This document shows positions 57,627-64,000 of a stretch of 64,000 bases of DNA, piece by piece. The first letter of the stretch is position 1. Each line of letters opens with the position of its first letter. The stretch is from positions 310,001-374,000 of the forward strand of contig NZ_QOIL01000006.1 in assembly GCF_003323745.1 (NCBI RefSeq), given 5' to 3'. Position numbers and translations under genes: made by a program. This DNA comes from Sphaerisporangium album. Lineage in GTDB: Bacteria > Actinomycetota > Actinomycetes > Streptosporangiales > Streptosporangiaceae. The notes under the pieces were generated by a model. That model was not told the origin of the DNA and made no database searches. It saw nothing but the letters and a program-made list of their open reading frames with translations.

Positions 57627-59171
57627 TCACTGGTCACCGCGCTGGTAGGCGCCGCGGCGGGAGGCGCGCAGCGTGATGCCGCCGCCCACGATGAGCCCGA
57701 TGCCCGCGGTCATGAGCGGGATGACGAAGCCGTCGCCGGTCTTGGCCAGCGTCTCGTCGTCTCCCGCGTTCTTGGCGGGCAGCGTGGTGTTCTCCGTGAC
57801 GGTGTGCGTCGGCTTTGGCGTCGCGCTGCGCGAGGTCGACGCCGACGGCGAGGAGGACGTCGAGGGGGACGCGCTCCTGCTCGGCGACGCGCTGGTCGAG
57901 GGACACCCGGAGGCGCTCGTGCTCGGAGACGAGCTCGCGCTGGGACTGGTGCTGGTGGACGGAGTGGCCGAGGCCTCGGCCTCGGCGAAGGCGGCGAACC
58001 GCACGACCATCTCGCCGGCCGCCCGCGCCGCCCCCGGGGTCTGCGAGGAGCTGGCGGAGGGCGACGCGCTCGACGACGCGGAGGCGCTCGGCGAGGTGGA
58101 GGTCGAGGGGCTGCCCGAGGAGCTCGGGGTGGTGGAGCTCGACGGGCTGGAGCTGCTGGAGCTCGTCGGGGACGAGGTGGGACATGCGGACTGGCTCGGC
58201 GTGGGCGAGCCCGTGCCCGATCCCGAGGGGGTAGGCGAGGCCGAGGTGCTGGGCGACCCGCTGGCGCACGGGCTCGCCGACGCGCTCGGAGATGCGCTGG
58301 CCGAAGCGCTCGCGCTCGGGCTGCCGGAGACGCAGGGCGACGGCGACCCGCTGCCGGACGGCGAGGGGCTGCCCGTCCCGCTGCCGGTCGGCGTCGAGCC
58401 GGCGGAGTCGGCCACACCGGGGTTCGGGGCCGGGGTGCTCGCCTGGTCGAAGGTGACGGTGAGCGTCAGCGGGGTCAGCGGCTCGGTGCCGAGCACGTCG
58501 GCCAGCAGGCGGGCCGACTCCTCGGTGGCCGTCGCGGGCACGGCGGCCCACGTCACGGTCTGCTCCTGGACGCCGGCCGCGTCCTGGTCGATGGTCAGGC
58601 GGGCCAGCTCGGTGAGCGGCATCGGGCTCGTGGCGGTGCCGGACGGGTGCGGGGTGGCCGGCGCGGCGGCGTGCGTGCCGGGGGCCGCCGTGGGCGTGGC
58701 GGTGGGCGTGGCCGGCGGCGCGGCGACCTCGGCGTGCAGCGCGGACTCCGTGCCGTTGATCACGACGACGGGGTCGGCGATGACGACGGTCTTGTGCGCG
58801 CGCGTGACGGTGACGGTGCCGCCGTACCTGACGGTGCCGCCCCCGGTCGCCGGGTCGTAGGAGCCGCTCGCGACCGGGAAGTGGAACACGCCGTCACGGT
58901 CGCGCTCGACTCCCCCGGCGAGGACCACCTGCGTGTCGCCGGTCTGCGCCGCGCCGTTCCTGCCCTGCTCGCCGAGGTGCTCGTTGATCGCCCAGGCGAG
59001 CGACCCTCCGGTGACCTCCCGCGCCGTGGGCTGCCTTACCTGCACCGACACCGAGGCGAGCGCCGCCACGGTCGTCAGGCCACCGACCACCACTTGCACG
59101 AGGCCGAGCATGATCAACCAGCGGACGCGCCGTCGGGCCGGCCGGGGCCGACCGATGGACGTGGGACTCAT
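57627..59171 (-). CDS. HtaA-like heme-binding surface protein with LAKTG sorting signal
   Basis: 514 residues. N-terminal signal-anchor (LIMLGLVQVVVGGLTTVAAL); HtaA-like domain (about 45-150: SLAWAINEHLGEQGRNG, FPVASGSYDPATGGGTVRYGG, VVIADPVVVINGTES); a partial second beta-rich segment; then about 190 residues of Ser/Pro/Thr/Ala stalk; and a sorting signal LAKTG (475-479) with hydrophobic segment VIPLMTAGIGLIVGGG and basic tail. HtaA domains bind heme in corynebacterial iron uptake. The gene lies immediately upstream of the class E sortase that should anchor it. ATG 59171 has AGGA nine bases upstream. Heme ligands were not verified. Confidence 0.82.
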   Translation of the reverse strand: MSPTSIGRPRPARRRVRWLIMLGLVQVVVGGLTTVAALASVSVQVRQPTAREVTGGSLAWAINEHLGEQGRNGAAQTGDTQVVLAGGVERDRDGVFHFPVASGSYDPATGGGTVRYGGTVTVTRAHKTVVIADPVVVINGTESALHAEVAAPPATPTATPTAAPGTHAAAPATPHPSGTATSPMPLTELARLTIDQDAAGVQEQTVTWAAVPATATEESARLLADVLGTEPLTPLTLTVTFDQASTPAPNPGVADSAGSTPTGSGTGSPSPSGSGSPSPCVSGSPSASASASASPSASASPCASGSPSTSASPTPSGSGTGSPTPSQSACPTSSPTSSSSSSPSSSTTPSSSGSPSTSTSPSASASSSASPSASSSQTPGAARAAGEMVVRFAAFAEAEASATPSTSTSPSASSSPSTSASGCPSTSASPSRSASPSTSSSPSASTSRSATPKPTHTVTENTTLPAKNAGDDETLAKTGDGFVIPLMTAGIGLIVGGGITLRASRRGAYQRGDQ

Positions 59172-59291
59172 CGAACCAACCATCCTGAAATATGTGTTTC
59201 GGTGGACGTGAAGGACATCCGAGGATCACCGAACACCGGTGAACCGAAATCGCCCTGTGAGCGAGGCAACAAAACGGTAAATTCGGCCCGG
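59172..59291. promoter_or_regulatory. A/T-rich promoter region of the HtaA-sortase operon
   Basis: 120 bases between the class F sortase stop and the HtaA-like start, including AAATATGTGTTTCGG, GGTGAACCGAAATCGCCC and CAACAAAACGGTAAATTCGG. It is clearly lower in G+C than its surroundings. A promoter is likely; iron-regulator boxes were not recognised. Confidence 0.4.
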
Positions 59292-59903
59292 CTATATTGA
59301 GGTGGCCGGTCTCATGGACGCGTAGACGATCAGGTTGTCGGTGTGCGCGCCCGTTCTCCGATCGAAGTCACCGGCGCAGGTGATCAGTCGTAGACCAGGG
59401 CGGTCGAGGTTTCCATAGACCCGCTCCGTCGGGAATTCGGTCTTGCGGACCTGTTCCAGACGGTCCACGGTGAACACGGCCACCACGCCGTCGGAGCGCA
59501 CGATCCTGATCGCGTCGCCCCGGCGCAGCCGGGCCGCACGGGCGAAGACCGACGGCCCCGAACGCGTGCTCCTGTGCCCCACGATCACGGCGGGCCCCAG
59601 GCTGCCGGGGACGGGTCCGTACTTGTACCAGCCGGTCAGGTTGCGGGGGGCGAGCGGCGGCACCTCGATCTCGCCCGAGGGCATCAGCCCGACGGGGCGC
59701 ACGGGCGCGTCCACCCCGATGCGGGGGATCAGGATCCGCACCGGGCGGACCTCGGCCGCCGCCGCCCCGGGCTCGGCGGTCGCGGCGAACACCGGGGTCG
59801 TCACTCCCAGGAGGACGACCACCACGGCGACGACCGTCGTCGCCACCAGGGCGATCCGAATCGGCCGTCCGAGCAGGCCGGGCGGGCTCTCGCTCTGCGT
59901 CAC
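59292..59903 (-). CDS. Class F sortase
   Basis: 203 residues. A membrane helix (IRIALVATTVVAVVVVLLGV) precedes the sortase domain: VRILIPRIGVDAPVRPVGL, catalytic His H110 in AVIVGHRSTRSG, catalytic Cys C176 in LRLITCAGDFDRRTG, and the following NLIVYA strand. This D-F-D-R pattern after the Cys is typical of class F sortases in actinomycetes. Substrate unknown; it is upstream of the HtaA-class E cassette on the same strand, 120 bases apart. Confidence 0.88.
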   Translation of the reverse strand: MTQSESPPGLLGRPIRIALVATTVVAVVVVLLGVTTPVFAATAEPGAAAAEVRPVRILIPRIGVDAPVRPVGLMPSGEIEVPPLAPRNLTGWYKYGPVPGSLGPAVIVGHRSTRSGPSVFARAARLRRGDAIRIVRSDGVVAVFTVDRLEQVRKTEFPTERVYGNLDRPGLRLITCAGDFDRRTGAHTDNLIVYASMRPATSI

Positions 59904-60045
59904 TCTGTCTCTTCCCGTCTACGAGCGTCCGGGCTAGCAAAGGGTGGCGAGCTTCGGTTACGCCAAGGGGGCGGCCCGGCGGCTCACCGGTGTTGCCGCT
60001 GTGAAGGGTCTTTTGAAAGGTGCACGGGAGGCAACGCGGACATTT

Positions 60046-60063
60046 CCGGCGGGCGTCCGCCGG
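60046..60063 (-). terminator. Terminator-like hairpin after the NicO gene
   Basis: CCGGCGG (60046-60052), GCGT, CCGCCGG (60057-60063): a perfect 7-bp stem about 68 bases past the NicO stop codon on the minus strand. The surrounding 59904-60130 gap shows no convincing gene. Confidence 0.45.
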
Positions 60064-60130
60064 GCGAGCGGGACGTTGAACCGCCTCCGGGAGGGTGCCT
60101 CGCGGCGTTTCCCCGTCCATTTCCGGCAGC

Positions 60131-60925
60131 TCAGGTGACGAGCACGGCGACCGCGAAGTAGAGGTACAGGAACCCGCCGATCGACACCACGACCCCGGCC
60201 ACGACCGGCGTCCAGGCCGCCAGCGCCGTGGCCGCCGAGCCGGCCCGGAGGCGGCTGCTGAGCAGCGCGTACCCACCGATCGTCACGGCCCCCACCCCGG
60301 TGAGGGTGCAGGCCATGCCGACGCCGAAGGCGAGGACGAGCACGACGGCGTCGACGCCGCGCCCGGTGAGCAGGCCGCTCACCAGCACGAGGAACGCCGA
60401 CGGCGACGGCAGCAGCCCGCCGGACAGCGCGAGCGCCACCAGGCCCTTGCGCGACCACGGGTCGGTCGGCCCGTCCTCATGCCCGTGCCCATGACCGTGA
60501 CCGTGCCCATGACCGTGCCCCTGGACGTGCGCGCGGGAGTGCGCCAGCCGTCCCCTCAGGTGCCGGTACGTGAGATGGCCGCCGATCGCGACCACGACCA
60601 GCCCGGCCGCCACCTGCATCCACGCCGTGACCGACTCGGTGCCGAACCCGGCGATCCCGCTCACGCCGACCCATGCGAGCGCGAGCACCAGTACGGAGAA
60701 CGTGTGCATGACGGCGACGATGACGCCGAGCCGCACCGCGTCGCGGTAACGCCCGTGCGTGCCGACCAGGTACGCGGCCGTGATGCTCTTGCCGTGCCCC
60801 GGCGCGACCGCGTGCGCCGCGCCCGCGCCGAGCGCGATGACGAGCGCGAGCCAGAACACCCCCCTGCCGTCGAAGAAGGCGACGAGCCGGTCGTCGAGCA
60901 CGGGAATCCCGCCCATGCCGGTCAC
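60131..60925 (-). CDS. NicO/RcnA-like nickel/cobalt membrane transporter
   Basis: 264 residues, six to seven helices. The first helix holds the family motif HAVAPGHGKSITAAYLVG, and a later helix contains LPSPSAFLVLVSGLL. A His/Gly repeat loop (GHGHGHGHGHGHE) between helices is a typical metal-binding loop of RcnA/NicO proteins. GTG 60925 overlaps the stop of the upstream gene (GTGA). It moves Ni2+/Co2+ across the membrane; uptake or efflux cannot be told from sequence. Confidence 0.85.
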   Translation of the reverse strand: MTGMGGIPVLDDRLVAFFDGRGVFWLALVIALGAGAAHAVAPGHGKSITAAYLVGTHGRYRDAVRLGVIVAVMHTFSVLVLALAWVGVSGIAGFGTESVTAWMQVAAGLVVVAIGGHLTYRHLRGRLAHSRAHVQGHGHGHGHGHGHGHEDGPTDPWSRKGLVALALSGGLLPSPSAFLVLVSGLLTGRGVDAVVLVLAFGVGMACTLTGVGAVTIGGYALLSSRLRAGSAATALAAWTPVVAGVVVSIGGFLYLYFAVAVLVT

Positions 60926-61587
60926 GCCCGCCCGCCGCGCCGCCGCGCCCGACGGCCGACCACGACGCCCGCGCCGGCGACCATCACGACGCCCGCGCCG
61001 ACGACCACGCCCGTCAGGCCCATGGGGGTGCTCGCCGCCGTGGCCGAGAAGCGCACCCGCTGGGTGGCGGTGGCCTTGGTGAACAGCGTCCGCGCCGGGG
61101 TGGCGGGCGTCTCGGCGGTCAGCATCGTGCGGTAGTTCTCGTTGAGGTCGGTCAGCGCGGCCAGGGTGACCTGGACCTCGGTCACCGGGCCGTCGCAGTC
61201 GAAGCCGAACCGGGCGCCCTCGGTGAGCAGCGCCCGCAGCTCCTCCAGCCGGGCCTCGCACGGACGGCCGTTACGCGCGACCGTGATCCGTTCGAGCAGG
61301 TAGTCGCGAACCGCGGGCGAGCGCGACAGCTTCTGCTCGCCGGTCAGCGCGGTCGACACCGTGCCGGTCGCGGGGTCCTCGAACGCGCCGATCGACTGGC
61401 CGAGCGCGACCCAGTCGTCCTCGGCCGCCATCCAGGACAGGGTCACGTGCGACCCGTCGGCGCTGATCCGCGCGGTGGACGGCGGGCCGAACGGGTGCGC
61501 GGCGGCGGGCACGGCGCACGCGAGGACGATGAAGGCGGCGGCGCACACGACCGGCGCGGCCTTCGGCATGAGGGTACGGATGTTCAC
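60922..61587 (-). CDS. Secreted/membrane-anchored partner of the NicO transporter
   Basis: 221 residues from GTG 61587 (GGAG six bases upstream). Signal peptide (VCAAAFIVLACAVPAAAHPFGPP, His at the new N-terminus), an extracytoplasmic beta-rich domain, and a C-terminal helix (GLTGVVVGAGVVMVAGAGVVVG) with a basic tail. This two-gene pairing with NicO transporters recurs in actinomycetes, as I recall; the N-terminal His after cleavage could bind metal. No catalytic motif recognised. Confidence 0.7.
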   Translation of the reverse strand: MNIRTLMPKAAPVVCAAAFIVLACAVPAAAHPFGPPSTARISADGSHVTLSWMAAEDDWVALGQSIGAFEDPATGTVSTALTGEQKLSRSPAVRDYLLERITVARNGRPCEARLEELRALLTEGARFGFDCDGPVTEVQVTLAALTDLNENYRTMLTAETPATPARTLFTKATATQRVRFSATAASTPMGLTGVVVGAGVVMVAGAGVVVGRRARRRGGRA

Positions 61588-61654
61588 CACGGGCTCCAGT
61601 CCGATACGGCCGGACACGGCCCCGCCACGGTGGCGGGCCCGCGTCCGGCGTGGG

Positions 61655-63367
61655 TCACTTCTTCGTCACCGTGACGACGGGAGAGGTGATCTTCTGGTGC
61701 TCGCTGGACAGGTACACCACGTACGTCTCGTCCTTGCGGGAGACGGACGGGGCCTTGAAGGTGTAGGTCAGGCGGCCGAGCTCGTCGGCGGTGCGGAAGC
61801 CGACCAGGGAGCTGTCACGGTCCCACAGCTTCCACAGGTCCCGCCAGTCGCGGACGCGGGCGCGCTCGTCCTTCGCCTGGTCGGCGTCGCGCAGGAAGAC
61901 GGCGACCTTCTCGCCCGGGTCGTACCCGTAGGCCGAGACGGTGATGTCTTCGCGCGACCTCACCGTGGTCTTGTCGACGGCGACCTGCTCACCGGTGGTG
62001 TTCTGCTCGGTGCGGATCTCGTTGACGGTGCGCTCGCCCTTGTCGTTCTTGCGGACGAGGAACCCGTCGTGGTGCTGGCCGTTGGCGTAGCGGGCCTCGA
62101 AGCGGAGCTGGCCCTTGTCGACGTCGATGAGCTGGTAGAGCTGGACGTCCTGCCCCTTGCTCACGACCTCGGCGCCGTTGCCGGTCCAGTTCTCGCCGTT
62201 GTTCAGGGCGTACATCTTGCCGCCGGAGACCGACACCACGTACACCACGCCGTTGTGGACGGTGGCGGACTTGCGGGCGGTCTTGGCGTTGCCGCGGCCG
62301 TAGGAGTGGTCGTGACCCTGGAGGACCAGGTCCACGCCGTACTTCTCCAACAGCGGGCCCCACTGGTCGCGGACCTGCGGGTTGTTGCGGGTGCCGGTGG
62401 TGGAGTAGACGGGGTGGTGGAAGGTCACCACGGTCCACTTGTTGGGGTTGTTCTTGAGCAGGTTCTCCAGCCACGCGGTCTGCGAGGCCATGAGGGTGGC
62501 GTTGCTCTGGTAGTTGGAGTCGAGGCCGATGAACCGCACGCCCTGGTAGTCGACGTAGTACGCGGTCTGCTTCAGCTCGGGGTTGCCCGGCCCGTTGTCC
62601 GGATACGGGAACTGCGGCCGCCAGAAGGTGGACAGGCCGCTGCTGTACTCGTGGTTGCCGGGGATGGAGACGTTGTTGACCTGGCCGTCGATGAAGCCGC
62701 CGGCCTTGTACCACTGGCCCCACTGCTCTTCGCTGTTGGCCGAGTCGATCAGGTCGCCGGCGTTGACGATGACCTTGGCCTGCGGGCGCTCGGCGAACGC
62801 CTGGCGGAAGACGCGCGGCACCGCGGAGTCGATGTAGTTCTGCGCGTCGCCGTAGTAGATGAACGAGAAGGGCTGGAAGTCGGCGGCGGCGGTGGTGAAG
62901 TCCGTCCACTCACTCCAGTTGGTGCCGTCGCCGACGCGGTAGGTGTACCGGGTGTTCGCCTTGAGGCCGGTGAACTCGACGGTGTGGTACGTGGAGGCGT
63001 AGCCCAGCGTCGTGTTGACCGGCGTGCTGGCGACGGCCTTGACGTTGGTGACCGCCCCGGCGGCGGGAAGGACCTGGCCGAGCGCCTTCGGCGACTCCAG
63101 GATCTCCGCCTGCGCGAACTCGGCGGTGGTCTCGGCGCGCCAGGTGACCTTCTGGGAGGTGGCGGGCGTGGTGGTCGGGGTGAGGATGACGCGGTCGGGC
63201 ATGGGGGACGGCTTGTGGATCTCGGCCGCGGGGTAGCGGGGCGGCGCGGCGGCGCCGAACGCCACCGGGCCGAAGGCGATGCCGCCGACGAGCAGCGCGC
63301 CGACACCGGCGATGGCGAGCCTGGCCTGGGTGGAGCCCTTGAGCCAGATCTTTCTTTCGTTGCTCAC
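61655..63367 (-). CDS. Secreted metallophosphatase (purple acid phosphatase-like)
   Basis: 570 residues from GTG 63367. Signal/anchor (LAIAGVGALLVGGIAFGPVAFG), an N-terminal fibronectin-like domain (VEFTGLKANTRYTYRVGDG), then a calcineurin-type metallophosphoesterase core with YYGDAQNY, NAGDLIDSA, SIPGNHEYS, FHHPVYSTTG and LQGHDHSYGRG: all five metal-ligand blocks. The last 150 residues form another beta domain. It would release phosphate from organic phosphates outside the cell, fitting the Pst transporter about 25 kb away. Candidate PHO-like repeats lie upstream. Confidence 0.87.
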   Translation of the reverse strand: MSNERKIWLKGSTQARLAIAGVGALLVGGIAFGPVAFGAAAPPRYPAAEIHKPSPMPDRVILTPTTTPATSQKVTWRAETTAEFAQAEILESPKALGQVLPAAGAVTNVKAVASTPVNTTLGYASTYHTVEFTGLKANTRYTYRVGDGTNWSEWTDFTTAAADFQPFSFIYYGDAQNYIDSAVPRVFRQAFAERPQAKVIVNAGDLIDSANSEEQWGQWYKAGGFIDGQVNNVSIPGNHEYSSGLSTFWRPQFPYPDNGPGNPELKQTAYYVDYQGVRFIGLDSNYQSNATLMASQTAWLENLLKNNPNKWTVVTFHHPVYSTTGTRNNPQVRDQWGPLLEKYGVDLVLQGHDHSYGRGNAKTARKSATVHNGVVYVVSVSGGKMYALNNGENWTGNGAEVVSKGQDVQLYQLIDVDKGQLRFEARYANGQHHDGFLVRKNDKGERTVNEIRTEQNTTGEQVAVDKTTVRSREDITVSAYGYDPGEKVAVFLRDADQAKDERARVRDWRDLWKLWDRDSSLVGFRTADELGRLTYTFKAPSVSRKDETYVVYLSSEHQKITSPVVTVTKK

Positions 63368-63452
63368 GTGGGGTTTCTTTCTGTCCGTAAAGGAGGGGAG
63401 TTCCGTCCGCGGAGCACGGCAGGTGACCGCATTCACCCAGCCGCGACCGGCA

Positions 63453-63485
63453 GGGACATGAAGATCACCTGGACGCCACGTGAAC
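63453..63485 (-). promoter_or_regulatory. Candidate PHO-box-like direct repeats
   Basis: On the minus strand three 11-base units run GTTCACGTGGC, GTCCAGGTGAT, CTTCATGTCCC. The first matches the actinobacterial PhoP unit GTTCACC at six of seven positions, the others less well. They lie about 86 bases upstream of the metallophosphatase start. Phosphate control is inferred. Confidence 0.35.
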
Positions 63486-63540
63486 ATAAGCTCGCGTATG
63501 ACAAAGATCACATGGCCTCTGACCTGCGAAATCGCAAATA

Positions 63541-63581
63541 TGTCGGATTCTGCGTCCGACACCGGCGCTCCCCGCGCCGGT
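63541..63581. promoter_or_regulatory. Two adjacent perfect inverted repeats
   Basis: TGTCGGA (63541-63547), seven-base spacer, TCCGACA (63555-63561); directly followed by ACCGGCGC (63561-63568), TCCCC, GCGCCGGT (63574-63581). They share base 63561. They lie 89 bases upstream of the last gene and may be operator and hairpin elements of its control region, or a terminator pair. Confidence 0.5.
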
Positions 63582-63669
63582 CACGCCGCGTTCCCGTGGC
63601 ATTCAGCGGGCCCTGCCTACGATCAAGGGTGCGTCCCGCAGACCCCTCGTCCCGTTCCGGGCCTCGCCG

Positions 63670-64000
63670 ATGACCGCCGTACGACCGGTCGCGCCGCGGC
63701 GATGGTCCCGTCCGCTGGCCCTGCTACCCGGCGTGCTGGCGCTCGGCACGCTCTTCGTCGTCCCGCCGGGCGGGGCCGTCGTCAAGGACGACACCTTCAT
63801 GACCGCGCAGACGACGGGCATCCTCAACATCGAGGCCGGAGAATGCTTCGACGACCCGGTCTACTCACCCGCCGCGGGCGAGAAGATCGTCCTCTACAAG
63901 CCGTGTCCCGAGCGCGCCGACAACCAGGCCTACGGCTTCCTGCACGCGGCGGACGGCCCCTGGGACCGCGCCGGGCTCGCCGCGTTCGCCTGGAAGAAGT
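63670..64000 (+). CDS. Start of a secreted/membrane protein with Cys-rich septum-formation-like domain (3' truncated)
   Basis: 110 codons are visible from ATG 63670 to the window end. A basic N-terminus and hydrophobic segment (LALLPGVLALGTLFVVPPGG) are followed by an extracellular part: NIEAGECFDDPVYSPAAGEK, LYKPCPERADNQAYGFLHA. The GECFxDP...PCxxxHxxQ-like layout recalls the small 'septum formation' (DUF4190-associated) domain of actinomycetes, with two Cys likely bridged. The gene is divergent from the metallophosphatase. The rest lies outside the window. Confidence 0.55.
   Translation, partial: MTAVRPVAPRRWSRPLALLPGVLALGTLFVVPPGGAVVKDDTFMTAQTTGILNIEAGECFDDPVYSPAAGEKIVLYKPCPERADNQAYGFLHAADGPWDRAGLAAFAWKK

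Noticed and set aside
57840-58420. Repetitive Ser/Pro/Ala-coding DNA considered as a repeat element
   Set aside because: It encodes the wall-spanning stalk of the HtaA-like protein and stays in phase with the frame through to LAKTG; no independent repeat element is needed.
59944-60138. A 64-codon plus-strand frame (basic, Arg/Ala-rich) in the gap between the class F sortase and NicO genes
   Set aside because: No family resemblance, only a weak ribosome site, and it overlaps the end of nicO and its terminator hairpin. A real small protein cannot be fully excluded.

Overview
The window is about 72% GC. Genes are packed tightly, with many GTG starts and ATGA/GTGA stop-start overlaps. The content (KdpDE, an F420-dependent oxidoreductase, a sugar ABC importer without its own ATPase, class E/F sortases, LAxTG-type sorting, a decaprenyl-phosphate phosphoribosyltransferase homologue) points to a soil-type actinomycete, probably of the Streptosporangiales. 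That placement is inference from gene content and codon style. No tRNA, rRNA, CRISPR array, transposase or prophage gene was seen.

Region 1 (1-12.9 kb): the end of a probable RecQ-type helicase, then a leftward block of a YihY/BrkB membrane protein, two PAP2 phosphatases and the KdpD/KdpE sensor pair, with no kdpFABC in the window. Next are a PP2C phosphatase, a solo HTH/N6-adenine methylase/specificity-domain protein followed by a soluble Ser/Thr kinase, a MarR regulator with a palindromic site, an FMN reductase-like protein and an FUSC-type membrane protein.

Region 2 (12.9-25.8 kb): a D-amino-acid module (D-aminoacylase, PLP D-amino-acid deaminase and a divergent RidA imine deaminase), an F420-dependent LLM oxidoreductase, a sugar ABC importer (lipoprotein, two permeases, two mini-ORFs wedged between), a GNAT acetyltransferase, a secreted beta-helix protein, an AAA ATPase and an alpha/beta hydrolase.

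Region 3 (26-30.9 kb): envelope glycan genes: a GT87-type glycosyltransferase, a UbiA-type phosphoribosyl transferase, a DUF2079 membrane protein and a methyltransferase.

Region 4 (30.9-48.5 kb) is the most unusual. A leftward pstC-pstA-pstB operon continues into a PstS-fold protein with a long Asn/Gln-rich tail and a C-terminal membrane anchor, then a secreted protein with four Ig-like repeats. Divergently, an 878-residue protein joins a neocarzinostatin-like domain to a PstS-like domain and a membrane anchor. It is translationally coupled to a sortase-fold protein that lacks the catalytic cysteine, followed by an uninterrupted reading frame joining a Wzx-like flippase to a Wzz-like chain-length protein. 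A sulfotransferase, a third PstS-like secreted protein and a cupredoxin-fold lipoprotein lacking most copper ligands follow.

Region 5 (48.5-56.5 kb): exopolysaccharide assembly: methyltransferase, GT4 glycosyltransferase, O-antigen-ligase/Wzy-like polymerase and glycoside-hydrolase-like lipoprotein on the minus strand; a second GT4 and a WbaP-type initiating phosphoglycosyltransferase on the plus strand. With the flippase-Wzz frame this gives most parts of a Wzx/Wzy pathway.

Region 6 (56.7-64 kb): a sortase cassette (small membrane protein, class E sortase, HtaA-like heme-binding surface protein ending in LAKTG, class F sortase), a NicO-type nickel/cobalt transporter with a secreted partner, a secreted metallophosphatase with possible PHO boxes, and the start of a secreted/membrane protein cut by the window end.

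Working hypothesis: regions 4-6 form a cell-envelope locus in which phosphate-binding-fold proteins have been built into surface architecture together with polysaccharide export and sortase-type proteins.
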